Below are positions 37,011-47,054 of a stretch of DNA of 64,000 bases, in pieces. The position numbers and the translations under genes were made by a program. The notes beneath the pieces were generated by a model. It worked only from the letters and a program-made list of their open reading frames with translations, did not search any database and had not been told where the DNA came from. Source of the stretch: Anaerolineae bacterium (GTDB lineage: Bacteria; Chloroflexota; Anaerolineae; Aggregatilineales; J027); NCBI GenBank assembly GCA_021463865.1, contig JAJTXY010000004.1, forward strand, positions 226,858-290,857, read 5' to 3'. The stretch's first letter is position 1; each line of letters opens with the position of its first letter.

Positions 37011-39263
37011 ATGACCCAAGCTGAAAACATCCAAAAGCCTATCGCCGAAGAGAAGGTTAGCAAACGTGCCCGCACCCCGACCCTGCTGCAAATGGAGGCC
37101 GTTGAATGTGGAGCGGCAGCACTAGGGATTGTCCTGCGCTACTATGGTCGTTATGTACCACTGGAAGAATTGCGGGTGGAATGCGGCGTCTCGCGGGATG
37201 GCAGCAAAGCCAGCAATATGCTGAAGGCCGCGCGAAAATATGGCCTTGAATGCCGTGCCATCAAACGTGAACCCGAGGGGCTAAAATCACTTAAATTTCC
37301 GATTATCGTCTTTTGGAACTTTAATCACTTCTTGGTAGTAGAGGGATTTGGCAAAAAGGTCGTCTATCTCAATGACCCCGCGATTGGCCCGCGCACTGTT
37401 TCGCATGAGGAATTCGATCAAGGGTTTACTGGAGTGGCCCTGCTATTTGAACCCGGCTCCAATTTTCAAGAGGGTGGGGATAAGCCCAACCTCATCACAG
37501 CGCTGCAAAGTCGGTTGCATGGGTCAGAAGTCGCGCTGGCTTTCGTCGTCATCACCAGCCTGTTTTTGGTGATACCGGGGTTCATCATCCCCACTTTTTC
37601 GCGGATATTTATTGACGACATCCTCATCGGTCAGCAGGAATGGATTGCGGCTTTGCTCATCGGCATGGCCCTCACCGCCGTGCTGCGTGCCGTATTGACA
37701 TGGTTTCAGCAGCTATATTTGCTGCGCATGGAAACCAAACTTGCCCTCAGCAGCAGCAGCCGATTTTTCTGGCATGTCCTCCGCCTGCCCATTGAATTTT
37801 TTGCCCAGCGCTATGGGGCAGAAATCGGGTCACGGGTGGCGATTAATGACCGCGTGGCCCAACTCCTCTCTGGCGAACTCGCTACCACCATGATTAGCGC
37901 AGTGCTGGTGATTTTCTATGCCGTTTTGATGTTCCAATATGATATTTTGCTGACCCTCATCGGCATTCTGATCGCCGCCCTCAATATTTTGGGTCTGCGC
38001 TATGTCTCACGCCGCCGGATTGATGCCAATCAGCGGGTATTGCAGGAGCGCGGCAAGATGCTTGGTACAGCTACGAGCGGACTGCAAATCATTGAGACTC
38101 TCAAAGCCACCGGGGCGGAATCCGATTTTTTTGCACGTTGGGCCGGATATCAAGCCAAAACCTTAAATGCTGATCAGGAACTGGGCCTGTCCTCTCAATT
38201 ATTAAGCGTGCTGCCGCCCCTGCTTGGCGCAATCAACACTGCCGCGATTCTGGTGTTGGGGGGGCTGCGTGTCATTGAAGGTGAGATGACCGTCGGTATG
38301 CTGGTAGCTTTCCAAAGTTTGATGGGGAGCTTCCTCAGCCCGGTCAATCAATTGGTGAATCTGGGGGGCCGACTGCAAGAGGTCACGGGGGATATGGGCC
38401 GTCTCGATGATGTCCTGCGTTATCACCCCGACCCGCAAGTGGATCGTGATATTCCGATGAATGGGGAAAACGGCAGCGAAGCCCAAGTCAAATTGGAGGG
38501 ATATGTCGAACTCAAAAATATTACTTTTGGCTACAGCCGTCTTGAAGCACCTCTCATTCAGGATTTCAACCTCAAATTAAAACCGGGCCAGCGGGTTGCT
38601 TTAGTTGGCGGCTCAGGCAGTGGTAAATCCACCATTTCAAAATTAGTGGTGGGTTTATATGAGGCATGGGACGGCGAAATTTTGTTTGATGGCAAGCCGC
38701 GTCAAGAAATCCCGCGCAGCATCATGAATAATTCGGTGGCAATGGTGGATCAAGATATTTTCATGTTTGAAGGCTCGATCCGCGATAATCTGACGCTATG
38801 GGATGCCACCATCCCACGCACCGATATTTATCAAGCCGCTAAAGATGCCGCTATTCATAACGACATTGTGACCCGCCCCGGTGGATACGACCATATCATC
38901 GAGGAAGATGGCCGCAACTTTAGCGGGGGTCAGCGCCAGCGATTGGAAATTGCCCGCGCACTGGTCGGCAACCCAACCGTTTTGGTCTTGGATGAGGCCA
39001 CCAGCGCCCTTGACCCCGTAACCGAATTGATGATTGATGATAATCTGCGGCGGCGTGGCTGTACGTGTTTGATTGTAGCCCACCGCATCAGCACCATCCG
39101 TGATTGTGATGAAATCATCGTGTTGGAACAAGGCAAGGTCGTGCAGCGCGGCACCCATGATGAGATGGTTAAACAAGAAGGGCCATATGCTGCCCTGATT
39201 GGCGCGGAAGCCCCCGAAAAGAAGAAACGCACCGCCAAGTCCTTATTGGATAAACTGGTTTAA
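37011..39263 (+). CDS. NHLM-type peptidase/ABC exporter (PCAT)
   Basis: 750 aa. The N-terminal C39 peptidase (about 22-150) cleaves leaders after double glycine: Q27, C33 (VECGAAAL), H106 (NHFLVVEG) and D122 (LNDPAIG) are all present. Six-helix membrane domain about 170-440, then ATPase with Walker [10 protein letters not shown] (533-541), signature FSGGQRQR and Walker [13 protein letters not shown]. It should remove the Nif11-type leaders of the two precursors at 52 kb and export the cores. It follows the HlyD gene by 13 bases. The last codons overlap nothing; a foreign methylase gene begins 2 bases later. Confidence 0.93.
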   Translation: MTQAENIQKPIAEEKVSKRARTPTLLQMEAVECGAAALGIVLRYYGRYVPLEELRVECGVSRDGSKASNMLKAARKYGLECRAIKREPEGLKSLKFPIIVFWNFNHFLVVEGFGKKVVYLNDPAIGPRTVSHEEFDQGFTGVALLFEPGSNFQEGGDKPNLITALQSRLHGSEVALAFVVITSLFLVIPGFIIPTFSRIFIDDILIGQQEWIAALLIGMALTAVLRAVLTWFQQLYLLRMETKLALSSSSRFFWHVLRLPIEFFAQRYGAEIGSRVAINDRVAQLLSGELATTMISAVLVIFYAVLMFQYDILLTLIGILIAALNILGLRYVSRRRIDANQRVLQERGKMLGTATSGLQIIETLKATGAESDFFARWAGYQAKTLNADQELGLSSQLLSVLPPLLGAINTAAILVLGGLRVIEGEMTVGMLVAFQSLMGSFLSPVNQLVNLGGRLQEVTGDMGRLDDVLRYHPDPQVDRDIPMNGENGSEAQVKLEGYVELKNITFGYSRLEAPLIQDFNLKLKPGQRVALVGGSGSGKSTISKLVVGLYEAWDGEILFDGKPRQEIPRSIMNNSVAMVDQDIFMFEGSIRDNLTLWDATIPRTDIYQAAKDAAIHNDIVTRPGGYDHIIEEDGRNFSGGQRQRLEIARALVGNPTVLVLDEATSALDPVTELMIDDNLRRRGCTCLIVAHRISTIRDCDEIIVLEQGKVVQRGTHDEMVKQEGPYAALIGAEAPEKKKRTAKSLLDKLV

Positions 39264-39264
39264 C

Positions 39265-40536
39265 ATGATGACTAACCCAGCTTTACGAGAATTCCATTTC
39301 GATAATGGTGTCTACAGAAGAACTCCATTGAATACATCTGCCATAGATAAAGATAGCCTCGATATCAAGAGAAAAGTCCGCAGTAATCCTTTACCTTGGA
39401 ATGGTCAATTTTCACCTCAATTAATAGAGACGTTATTGCAAGAATACGCAAACGAGGAAACTTCTGTATTTGATCCATTTTTAGGGAGCGGCACTGTACT
39501 ACTTGAGGCAGGTTTACATGGTATTCAAGCAGTCGGAACAGAACTCAATCCAGCAGCGTTTACCTTATCCCGGCTTTATGAATATATCAACATACCGATA
39601 CAAACACGTCAAAGATATCTGAAGAAAATCTCGATACTCCTCCAAGAAGAATTTAAGTTAGCTCTCCCTCTTTTTCATGGTCATGAAAGTGTTATTCCGG
39701 AAAATACCACAGAGGAACTACAATCCAAACTCATTGAGACTTCATTGAAAATTGATGACCGCCTAGAAAATCAACTTTTGGAGGCACTTATAATCTTACT
39801 CGATTTTGGTAAGGCAAACTTCTCGGTAGAAAAAATCTTTTCGACATGGAAAAAAATCTCGCAACTAATAACGAGTTTGCCTTTTTCCGAATCACCCATT
39901 AAAAGCTATCTTGGCGACGCGCGTCGAACCCCAATACCCAACCAAAGTATTGATTTAATCATTACATCCCCACCCTACATCAATGTTTTTAATTACCACC
40001 AACAATACCGTATGTCCGCTGAGGCACTACAGTGGGATCCACTTAGCATCGCCAAATCTGAAATTGGCTCAAATCGTAAGCACAGAAACAACCGGCTCTT
40101 TACCGTCATTCAATACTGTTTGGATATAAGTCAGGTCTTTCATGAATTGGCAAGAGTATGCAAGACAGACAGTAGATTAATTTTTATAGTAGGAAGAGAA
40201 TCTACTGTACGTGGTATGAGTTTCTATAATGGCGAAATTGTAGCTGAGATAGCCGGACAATGTTTAAATTTCAATTTATTGACAAGACAAGAACGAGTAT
40301 TCGTTAATCGCTTTGGCAGTACCATTGTAGAAGACATTTTGCACTTTTCTCCTCCAACAGAAGTTATCGCACCTGAATTCTATTTAGAGCGTTCTAGAGG
40401 AGTATCAGATGCAATTTTAAAAGCTGCCTACTCTAAGGCCCCCGAAGAAATTAAAGATGATATTGGGAATGCCCTAGAAAATGTCTATCGCATTGAACCT
40501 TCCCCGATATTCCAATTATCAAAAGAACCAGAATAG
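39265..40536 (+). CDS. Type II DNA methyltransferase (N4-cytosine-type motifs)
   Basis: 423 aa. SAM motif FDPFLGSGT (69-77) comes before the catalytic TSPPY (234-238); SPPY is typical of N4-cytosine, though some N6-adenine enzymes share it. The long middle (80-230) would hold the target recognition domain. Codon use is clearly A/T-richer than both flanking transporter genes. It pairs with the endonuclease gene 12 bases downstream. Start ATG 39265 is 2 bases after the transporter stop; a longer frame into that gene is unlikely. Confidence 0.88.
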   Translation: MMTNPALREFHFDNGVYRRTPLNTSAIDKDSLDIKRKVRSNPLPWNGQFSPQLIETLLQEYANEETSVFDPFLGSGTVLLEAGLHGIQAVGTELNPAAFTLSRLYEYINIPIQTRQRYLKKISILLQEEFKLALPLFHGHESVIPENTTEELQSKLIETSLKIDDRLENQLLEALIILLDFGKANFSVEKIFSTWKKISQLITSLPFSESPIKSYLGDARRTPIPNQSIDLIITSPPYINVFNYHQQYRMSAEALQWDPLSIAKSEIGSNRKHRNNRLFTVIQYCLDISQVFHELARVCKTDSRLIFIVGRESTVRGMSFYNGEIVAEIAGQCLNFNLLTRQERVFVNRFGSTIVEDILHFSPPTEVIAPEFYLERSRGVSDAILKAAYSKAPEEIKDDIGNALENVYRIEPSPIFQLSKEPE

Positions 40537-40548
40537 GAATCTCAAATC

Positions 40549-41457
40549 TTGAATCTGCAAAACTCGCATCATGATAAATTAAAGGCACTTCTTGAAAACC
40601 CCAAGCTCCCAATGGAAGATAAGCTCAAAGTTCAAGAGGCGATATTACGCCATGCAACTTTTATACAACAACTGCACGAAATAAAAGGGGACTTTGAGTT
40701 TGTCATTAACACAATGGTCTCTTTGTTGAATGAATACAAACGATATATTGAGATGGACCTTATTTTTGATAGTCCAAATGACTTTCTGTATAGGCAAAAA
40801 GGCCAAATCAAGCTCGAAAACACAATCATCGAAGAATTTCTCCCTATATTAGTTCTTGCGACTTTAGATGACCACATTCAAAGTCAAAACCTGACCATTG
40901 GCTCAAAAACTTGCTTTTCGGGAATTCGCTTTGAGTCGGGTATTCGAGCAAGCAAACCCGGTGCAGGTATACAAATTCGAGAAAAGGATCAGGATTTTGC
41001 CCTTTCCAGAGAATTATTTATTCAATCCTCTCATTATCACGACTTTCGAGAAAGCCTTACTTTAGCAAGCAACATTGCCTACTTAGTGGCAGAATGCAAA
41101 ACCAATCTTGATAAAACCATGTTTCAAGAGGCAGCGGCGACGGCTGTTGACATCAAAAGCGCTGTACCGGGAGCAAAATATTATTTATTGTGTGAATGGC
41201 TGGACATGACACCGATTAGCACAAGCACCACAGCAATTGATGAAATTATCATATTGCGGAAAGCCCGAAGGCTACCCTCAGATATTCGTGGTCAATTTAA
41301 TACCTATCAAGGGCGGCAAAAACACCGTCAATTCTATACAGACTATTTAACGGTCCATCCCTTTGCCGTAGACACCTTTTCCCGATTTATTATGCATATC
41401 TATAATTTGATTACAGAACACAATGAAGAAAACGTTCTATCCAAAGGCTACTTCTAA
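40549..41457 (+). CDS. Type II restriction endonuclease, Bpu10I-like
   Basis: 302 aa. VAECKTNLDKTMFQEAAAT carries the ExK of a PD-(D/E)xK nuclease (E182, K184), and the following region GAKYYLLCEWLDMTPIS resembles the Bpu10I endonuclease family, which cuts an asymmetric CCTNAGC site; this family name is from memory and should be treated as probable. Same A/T-rich composition as the methylase. Start TTG with GGAAT upstream; no ATG fits the conserved N-terminus. Together they form a restriction-modification module inserted in the export operon. Confidence 0.75.
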   Translation: MNLQNSHHDKLKALLENPKLPMEDKLKVQEAILRHATFIQQLHEIKGDFEFVINTMVSLLNEYKRYIEMDLIFDSPNDFLYRQKGQIKLENTIIEEFLPILVLATLDDHIQSQNLTIGSKTCFSGIRFESGIRASKPGAGIQIREKDQDFALSRELFIQSSHYHDFRESLTLASNIAYLVAECKTNLDKTMFQEAAATAVDIKSAVPGAKYYLLCEWLDMTPISTSTTAIDEIIILRKARRLPSDIRGQFNTYQGRQKHRQFYTDYLTVHPFAVDTFSRFIMHIYNLITEHNEENVLSKGYF

Positions 41458-41490
41458 TTAGAGTTATGGATACACTTTGGGGAGATTGTT

Positions 41491-44424
41491 TTGAACGAAG
41501 AAATTAAAGCCACAACTTCCGACGCATGGGAATTATTCCTGCTCCGCCTGCGTTATAAAGAAGGTCGCCTGCTGACCGTCAGTGGCAATCAACCGCTGCT
41601 GCTGGATGACAAAGATTCGGTCTGGTTGGTCTATTCTGGCTTGGTGGACGTGTTTGCAGTTAAGATTAAAAATGGCGAGGCCGTGGGTGCGCGTGCCCAT
41701 CTCTTTCGCGGTGAAACAGGTCATTTGCTTCTTGGCATGGATTTAGCGGGCCGCAGTTTGGGCTTATTGGCGAACAACGCCCCCGGTACACAATTGCTGA
41801 AAATGCGTCAATCGCGTCTAAAAGAACTGGCCCAAGAACCGGAATATGCCGGGATTATCGCGGGGCTGCTCGAAAAATGGGCGGCAGGGCTTTCGGCGGG
41901 GATTGCACGCGGCATCGGGCCAAAAGATTACGAAGTGCTGGAGGCGGGTAAAAATAAATCGTTGAAAGCCACCCAGACGGCTCGGCCCAAACGTGGCTTG
42001 GTGTGGGTGCGGCATGTCAAGGGGTCATCCCGCCTGATGACCTTGCAAGATGTCCCAATGATTCAAGGGGAAACATTTTTCCCGGTCTCGCGTGAAACAT
42101 GGCTCACTGCCCTTGATGAAGTGACTCTTGCCACCCTCAACACCGAGGGAGTCATTGCGCGGGATAAAGAGTGGAACTGTGTGTCGGCTTTCCATGCCAT
42201 TACCCTTGACAGTGTAGCCACCAATCTCAAACAAAATTTACATAACGAATGGGCACGGCTACAAGAGAAAAATGCCTCTGATTCGACCAAAGTGGAGCAC
42301 GCCTTTTCGCAGTTAGCGGCGACATGGGGTACAGCCGATCTGATCGCCTATACCAGTCTGGACAATCGTGACCCTGTTCTGGCAGCCTGTCAACTGCTCG
42401 GCAACATTCAGCAAATTCCCATTCGTACCCAACCCGCTACTGACCGCAAATACAGCCACAGCCAGCAGGTCGAACGCATTGCACAGGCGTCACGGGTACG
42501 TACCCGCAAGGTCGTTTTGCAGGGCGAATGGTGGAATAATGACAGCGGCCCGATGGTGGCGTTTGTGGAAGAAAGCAAGAAGCCCGTTGTACTTGTGTTC
42601 GAAGGGTTAGGCTATCAACTTCATGACCCTTTTGAAAAAAACGCCGTCGCGGTGAATGCCGAACTCGCTACCCAATTAGAACCTTTCGCCTTTGCCTTCT
42701 ATCGCCCTCTGCCCGCCCGTGAATTGAATGGGCTTGATTTACTGCGGTTCGGGATGCGCGGCGCAAAAAATGACCTACTTATGATGCTGTTGATGGGGAT
42801 TGCCGGTGGCATCCTCAGCATGGTCACACCCATTTTTATCGGCATCCTATTTGACACGACCATCCCGCGTGGCAATCGTTCAGATTTGTTGATTATCGGG
42901 ATATTTTTGCTGGCGACGGCCTTTGCTTCGGCGCTGTTTCAGGTCACGCGCAGCATTGCCCTGCTACGGATTAGTGGCAAATTGGATAGTTCGATTCAGG
43001 CCGCCATTTGGGATCGGGTGCTGGCCCTACCCGCCTCGTTTTTCCGCAGCTATTCGGCAGGCGATCTCAGCAGCCGCGCGATGGGTATTGACCTCATCCG
43101 ACGCACCCTTTCCGGTACGATTACGCTGTCCCTATTTACAGGTATCTTCTCGATTTTCAGCTTTGGCCTGCTGTTTTATTACGATGTCAGCCTCGCTTTG
43201 ATTGCCTCAGGGCTAGTGACATTCGCGTTTATCGTGACGACCATCTCCGGCTTTCTGCAATTACGCTATCAACGGCGCATCACCAACATTCAGGGGCGGA
43301 TTTCCAGCCGCGTCCTGCAATTCATCAACGGCGTTTCCAAGTTCCGCATCGCTGGGGCGGAAAATCGGGCCTTTTCAATTTGGGCGGGGGAATTTGCCGA
43401 ACAAAAACGCTTGGCCTATCGCGCCCGTATGGTCGAAAATCGGCTGACCGTATTTAATGCCATTTTCCCGGTCTTGGCCTTAATAGTTATCTTTGGGGTA
43501 GTCGCCAACCGCGATGCCAGTGCCCTAACGACGGGCACATTTTTGGCCTTCTATATCGCCTTTACCCAATTTTTGACCGCCAGTCTTGACCTCAGCCGCA
43601 CATTGGTTTCGGCGTTGAGTGTGGTGCCTGTATATGAACGGGCCAAGCCGATTCTGCACGCCCTCCCCGAAGCCGACGATGCGAAGTCTGACCCCGGCGA
43701 ATTGACCGGGAATATCGAAGTCAGCAGCTTGTCCTTCCGCTATCGGGGCGATGGCCCACTGATTTTGAAAAATATCTCGTTGACGATTAATCGCGGGGAG
43801 TTTGTGGCACTGGTTGGCGCATCGGGGTGTGGCAAATCCACCTTGATGCGTTTGCTGCTTGGTTTTGAAAAACCCGAATCCGGTGCGATTTTCTTCGATG
43901 GGCAAGATTTAGCCGAACTCGATTTACGGGCGGTGCGGCGTCAGATGGGGGTCGTATTGCAAAACAGCCGACTGATGTCCGGCGATATTTACACCAACAT
44001 CATCGGGGCCAGCCTGCTCACCATTGATGATGCGTGGGAGGCGGCACGGCAGGCGGGTATTGAAGATGATATTAAAGCCATGCCGATGGGGATGCACACC
44101 GTCGTCAGCGAAGGCGGCAGCACCCTCTCCGGTGGACAACGCCAACGCCTGTTGATTGCCCGCGCCCTCGTCAACAAGCCGCGTATCATCTTTTTTGATG
44201 AGGCCACCAGCGCCCTCGACAATCGCACACAGGCCACCGTCAGCCAGAGCCTTGATAATCTGGACGTGACCCGCATCGTGATTGCCCACCGCCTCAGCAC
44301 GATTCAAAATGCAGATCGGATTATCGTGATGGACGCGGGGCAAATTGTGCAGGTGGGGACGTATCAGGAGTTGATTAACCAGCGTGGCCTGTTTTCCCAA
44401 CTCGCCAAACGTCAATTTGCGTAG
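41491..44424 (+). CDS. NHLM-type ABC transporter, second subunit
   Basis: 977 aa. The N-terminal 400 residues lack a C39 peptidase and include a cNMP-binding-like beta region (LLLDDKDSVWLVYSGLVDVF) and a charged regulatory part, as in the second NHLM transporter. Membrane domain about 420-700, then ATPase with Walker A GASGCGKST (776-784), LSGGQRQR and [10 protein letters not shown]. It probably forms a heterodimer or works with the PCAT gene for export. TTG start with GGGGAGA. Ends 8 bases before lanM. Confidence 0.9.
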   Translation: MNEEIKATTSDAWELFLLRLRYKEGRLLTVSGNQPLLLDDKDSVWLVYSGLVDVFAVKIKNGEAVGARAHLFRGETGHLLLGMDLAGRSLGLLANNAPGTQLLKMRQSRLKELAQEPEYAGIIAGLLEKWAAGLSAGIARGIGPKDYEVLEAGKNKSLKATQTARPKRGLVWVRHVKGSSRLMTLQDVPMIQGETFFPVSRETWLTALDEVTLATLNTEGVIARDKEWNCVSAFHAITLDSVATNLKQNLHNEWARLQEKNASDSTKVEHAFSQLAATWGTADLIAYTSLDNRDPVLAACQLLGNIQQIPIRTQPATDRKYSHSQQVERIAQASRVRTRKVVLQGEWWNNDSGPMVAFVEESKKPVVLVFEGLGYQLHDPFEKNAVAVNAELATQLEPFAFAFYRPLPARELNGLDLLRFGMRGAKNDLLMMLLMGIAGGILSMVTPIFIGILFDTTIPRGNRSDLLIIGIFLLATAFASALFQVTRSIALLRISGKLDSSIQAAIWDRVLALPASFFRSYSAGDLSSRAMGIDLIRRTLSGTITLSLFTGIFSIFSFGLLFYYDVSLALIASGLVTFAFIVTTISGFLQLRYQRRITNIQGRISSRVLQFINGVSKFRIAGAENRAFSIWAGEFAEQKRLAYRARMVENRLTVFNAIFPVLALIVIFGVVANRDASALTTGTFLAFYIAFTQFLTASLDLSRTLVSALSVVPVYERAKPILHALPEADDAKSDPGELTGNIEVSSLSFRYRGDGPLILKNISLTINRGEFVALVGASGCGKSTLMRLLLGFEKPESGAIFFDGQDLAELDLRAVRRQMGVVLQNSRLMSGDIYTNIIGASLLTIDDAWEAARQAGIEDDIKAMPMGMHTVVSEGGSTLSGGQRQRLLIARALVNKPRIIFFDEATSALDNRTQATVSQSLDNLDVTRIVIAHRLSTIQNADRIIVMDAGQIVQVGTYQELINQRGLFSQLAKRQFA

Positions 44425-44432
44425 GCGGCCCT

Positions 44433-46964
44433 ATGTCGGCGGCGGACAATTATCGAGATACGCTGATTACCATTGTGGAAAAATCAGCGACCCTTGCGGA
44501 ACGACTCAGCGGCGAATTTGTGCCGATCAACGACCCCACCGAAGCCGAAATTATTGAGACCCGCCTAAAAACATGGATGCAGACGGCGGCACAAGGCGAC
44601 CCGGAACGTTTTCGTAAGCGACTAGAATGGGATGGCCTGACACTAGAACAGGTCAAACCGTTGCTGGGGTCGGTGCGACGACGTGATCCCAATGCTCCCC
44701 TGCCCCTCTGGGCTGAATTACTAGAAACTGTATTTCAAACTACTCAGACATCTACCCTTGAAGAAACAAAAATATATTTTGGGCATCAAGTAGCCATAGA
44801 ATTTGAGGAAATCTTATTTCCATTCATCGTCGTTGCAATGAAGGATATATCAGCTAAAAGAGCGACAATTGAGCGATTTGACCTTCAGTTCTCTCCGTCG
44901 TATTCAAACCTTGCGCTAAGTCTACTTCAAACCCTATCGTCAATATCAGCGCGAGGATTGATGGTAGCCTTCAAAACCTTCCAAACAATAGAACATAGGG
45001 ATTCACCTTTCGTTAAAACTAACGAAGCATCTGAGGAAAATTATCTCGCTTTTGTCCAATCAATGCTAAAGGGTGAGTTTGAATCTTTCTGTGCTCATTA
45101 TTCGGTTTTAGCAAGGTTATTGGCAACCACCACGTTATTTTGGATTGAAGCCGTTTGGGAAATGCTCTTACGTTTATTGGATGATGGCAAAACCCTTGAT
45201 GAGATTTTTAAATTCGTGATAGTAGGGAACTATCTTTTTATTGAGCAACTTCAATCAGGTCTTTCGGATTTTCACCATGATGGAAGAACTGTGATGCGAA
45301 TAAGATTCCCTGCCCAAGAGATTATTTATAAACCACGTCCTCTTGAGCTAGATGTTGCTTTCGCCAAGTTACAGGAATGGTTTAACATATGGTCAAATCC
45401 CCTATCGCCACTCAAAACCTTAAAATTCATAGAAATGGATTCCTATGGGTGGGTCGAACGATTATTTCCTCTTAAATATAACCACAGAAAAATACTAGAG
45501 GTTTCTTTCAGGCAGGCAGGATTCATGTTTGGATTAATACATGCCCTTGCTGCCAATGACTGTCATGCAGAAAATGTTATGAACATCACTGCATATCCCG
45601 TTCTGATTGATGCCGAAACGCTGATGCACCACCGCGTCCCCGATATTGAATACCATTTCCCAGATGCCCGCGCCGCTGCCCATGCCATCCTTGAAAACTC
45701 TGTATTACGAACGCAATTTCTGCCCAAATGGGAATTAGGTGCAAATGGGCAGTTCGTGGATATGAGTGCGCTCGGTAATGAAGCTACGTCCCCTAAAGAC
45801 TATGAAGCCGAAATCATCAACGGCTTCACCGAAATGTACCATTTTTTGATGGCCCATCGGGAAGAATTATTAGCTGAGGGTAGCCCACTGGAAGGGTTCA
45901 AAAATCAGCGGGTGCGCTATGTGTTCCGACCTACGCAGACCTATCAAACCGTGTTGCAGCACACCCTCCAACCGCGCTATTTACATGAGGGCATTGATCG
46001 CAGTATCCAAATTGAATCGCTGAATCGGGTGCTGCTGGCATGGGATGAAAAACCCGTTTTTTGGGACATCCACAAAGGCGAGGCACAGGCGATGGAACAG
46101 ATGGATGTGCCGCTGCTGACCTACAATTCCAGCGACACCAGCCTGCACATTGGCGACATCACCATCGAAAATGTCTTTGACCGTCCAGCCTACACCCTCG
46201 TGATTGAACGACTCAATTCTATGAGCGAGGATGATTTACAACAGCAAATTGGGTTTATTCGAGGGTCACTGTTTTGTCGTATTGCCCATGAATTACCTGA
46301 TACAGAGGATGAGATACCCGCAGTTTTGCAGAACGCCACCTCCCTCCCCCGTGAATTATTGATGAGTGAGGCGGGTCAAATTGCCGATGAGTTACAGGCA
46401 CGGGCGATTTGGGGGGAGGATGGTAGCGCGACATGGATAACGTTGACGTATCACTTTGCCGCCAATCGGTATCAGTTCGGGCAAATCAGTGATGGCCTCT
46501 ATGATGGGGCGTGTGGAGTCGCATTTTTCCTCGCAGCCCTGCATCGTGTTGTGGGTTGGCCGGGGGCGCGAGAATTAGCCCTTGCTGCCATCAAACCTTT
46601 GCAAAATCGGCTGTACCATCCGGTGTTGAGTCAGCGACTGGCACGAAATTTGGGGGTCAATGGGCCGAGTGGTCTCAAATCCATCACCTATGCCCTGCGT
46701 CATATCAGAGAATGGCTGGATGAACCGCGTTTATTAGAGGATGTGCGGCGAGTGGAATCGCTCATCAGCCCTGAACGGGATTTAACAGAACAACAAGCGA
46801 GGCGGATTCCCGAAAATGTGTTTACCCAATCCACCGAACGCTGGCGAATCGAAAACCACTTGCCAGAGGGTGTGCAATTATGGGGATTGTATGGGGGTCG
46901 CGCCGGGGTCGGTTACGAACTCCTAAAAATGCTCGATACCCGCCTGCCTTCAATTCCTTTCTAG
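44433..46964 (+). CDS. LanM-type synthetase with intact dehydratase and deleted cyclase core
   Basis: 843 aa (LanM enzymes usually exceed 950). The dehydratase phosphorylates Ser/Thr and eliminates phosphate to Dha/Dhb. Its residues are kept: D279 and H281 (SDFHHDGR), the Lys of YKPR, D376, H378 and N381 (NDCHAEN), D393 and E395 (LIDAETL), R495 and T501 (VRYVFRPT). The LanC part begins normally (GLYDGACGVAFFLAALH, about 692) and its second repeat is present, but after LISPERDLTEQQ (about 785) the sequence jumps to the last helix (GLYGGRAGVGYELLKM), missing about 200 residues with the zinc Cys/Cys-His ligands. So it should dehydrate but not cyclise. Bases about 44740-45600 are A/T-richer than the rest of the gene. 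Confidence 0.88.
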   Translation: MSAADNYRDTLITIVEKSATLAERLSGEFVPINDPTEAEIIETRLKTWMQTAAQGDPERFRKRLEWDGLTLEQVKPLLGSVRRRDPNAPLPLWAELLETVFQTTQTSTLEETKIYFGHQVAIEFEEILFPFIVVAMKDISAKRATIERFDLQFSPSYSNLALSLLQTLSSISARGLMVAFKTFQTIEHRDSPFVKTNEASEENYLAFVQSMLKGEFESFCAHYSVLARLLATTTLFWIEAVWEMLLRLLDDGKTLDEIFKFVIVGNYLFIEQLQSGLSDFHHDGRTVMRIRFPAQEIIYKPRPLELDVAFAKLQEWFNIWSNPLSPLKTLKFIEMDSYGWVERLFPLKYNHRKILEVSFRQAGFMFGLIHALAANDCHAENVMNITAYPVLIDAETLMHHRVPDIEYHFPDARAAAHAILENSVLRTQFLPKWELGANGQFVDMSALGNEATSPKDYEAEIINGFTEMYHFLMAHREELLAEGSPLEGFKNQRVRYVFRPTQTYQTVLQHTLQPRYLHEGIDRSIQIESLNRVLLAWDEKPVFWDIHKGEAQAMEQMDVPLLTYNSSDTSLHIGDITIENVFDRPAYTLVIERLNSMSEDDLQQQIGFIRGSLFCRIAHELPDTEDEIPAVLQNATSLPRELLMSEAGQIADELQARAIWGEDGSATWITLTYHFAANRYQFGQISDGLYDGACGVAFFLAALHRVVGWPGARELALAAIKPLQNRLYHPVLSQRLARNLGVNGPSGLKSITYALRHIREWLDEPRLLEDVRRVESLISPERDLTEQQARRIPENVFTQSTERWRIENHLPEGVQLWGLYGGRAGVGYELLKMLDTRLPSIPF

Positions 46965-46970
46965 GCGGGT
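46938..46970 (+). repeat. hairpin over the lanM stop codon
   Basis: ACCCGCCT (46938-46945) pairs with AGGCGGGT (46963-46970), 17-base loop, no T run. It may slow or end the operon transcript. Confidence 0.5.
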
Positions 46971-46993
46971 CTGTGCTAAATTTGGGGTAACGT

Positions 46994-46999
46994 TATAAT
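46994..46999 (+). promoter_or_regulatory. -10 element for the kinase gene
   Basis: Exact TATAAT 55 bases before the ATG. No good -35 at the right distance, so an activator may be needed. Confidence 0.4.
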
Positions 47000-47054
47000 C
47001 TACCATTGCCTCTATTGCTAAACTAAAAATTGCTTTTGATGACGAGGACGCAGA

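Noticed and set aside
39265-41457. R-M genes as part of a transposon
   Set aside because: No transposase, no terminal inverted repeats and no target duplication visible at the junctions.
36389-44424. CRISPR or other repeat array in the accessory region
   Set aside because: No regularly spaced repeats were seen in any intergenic region.
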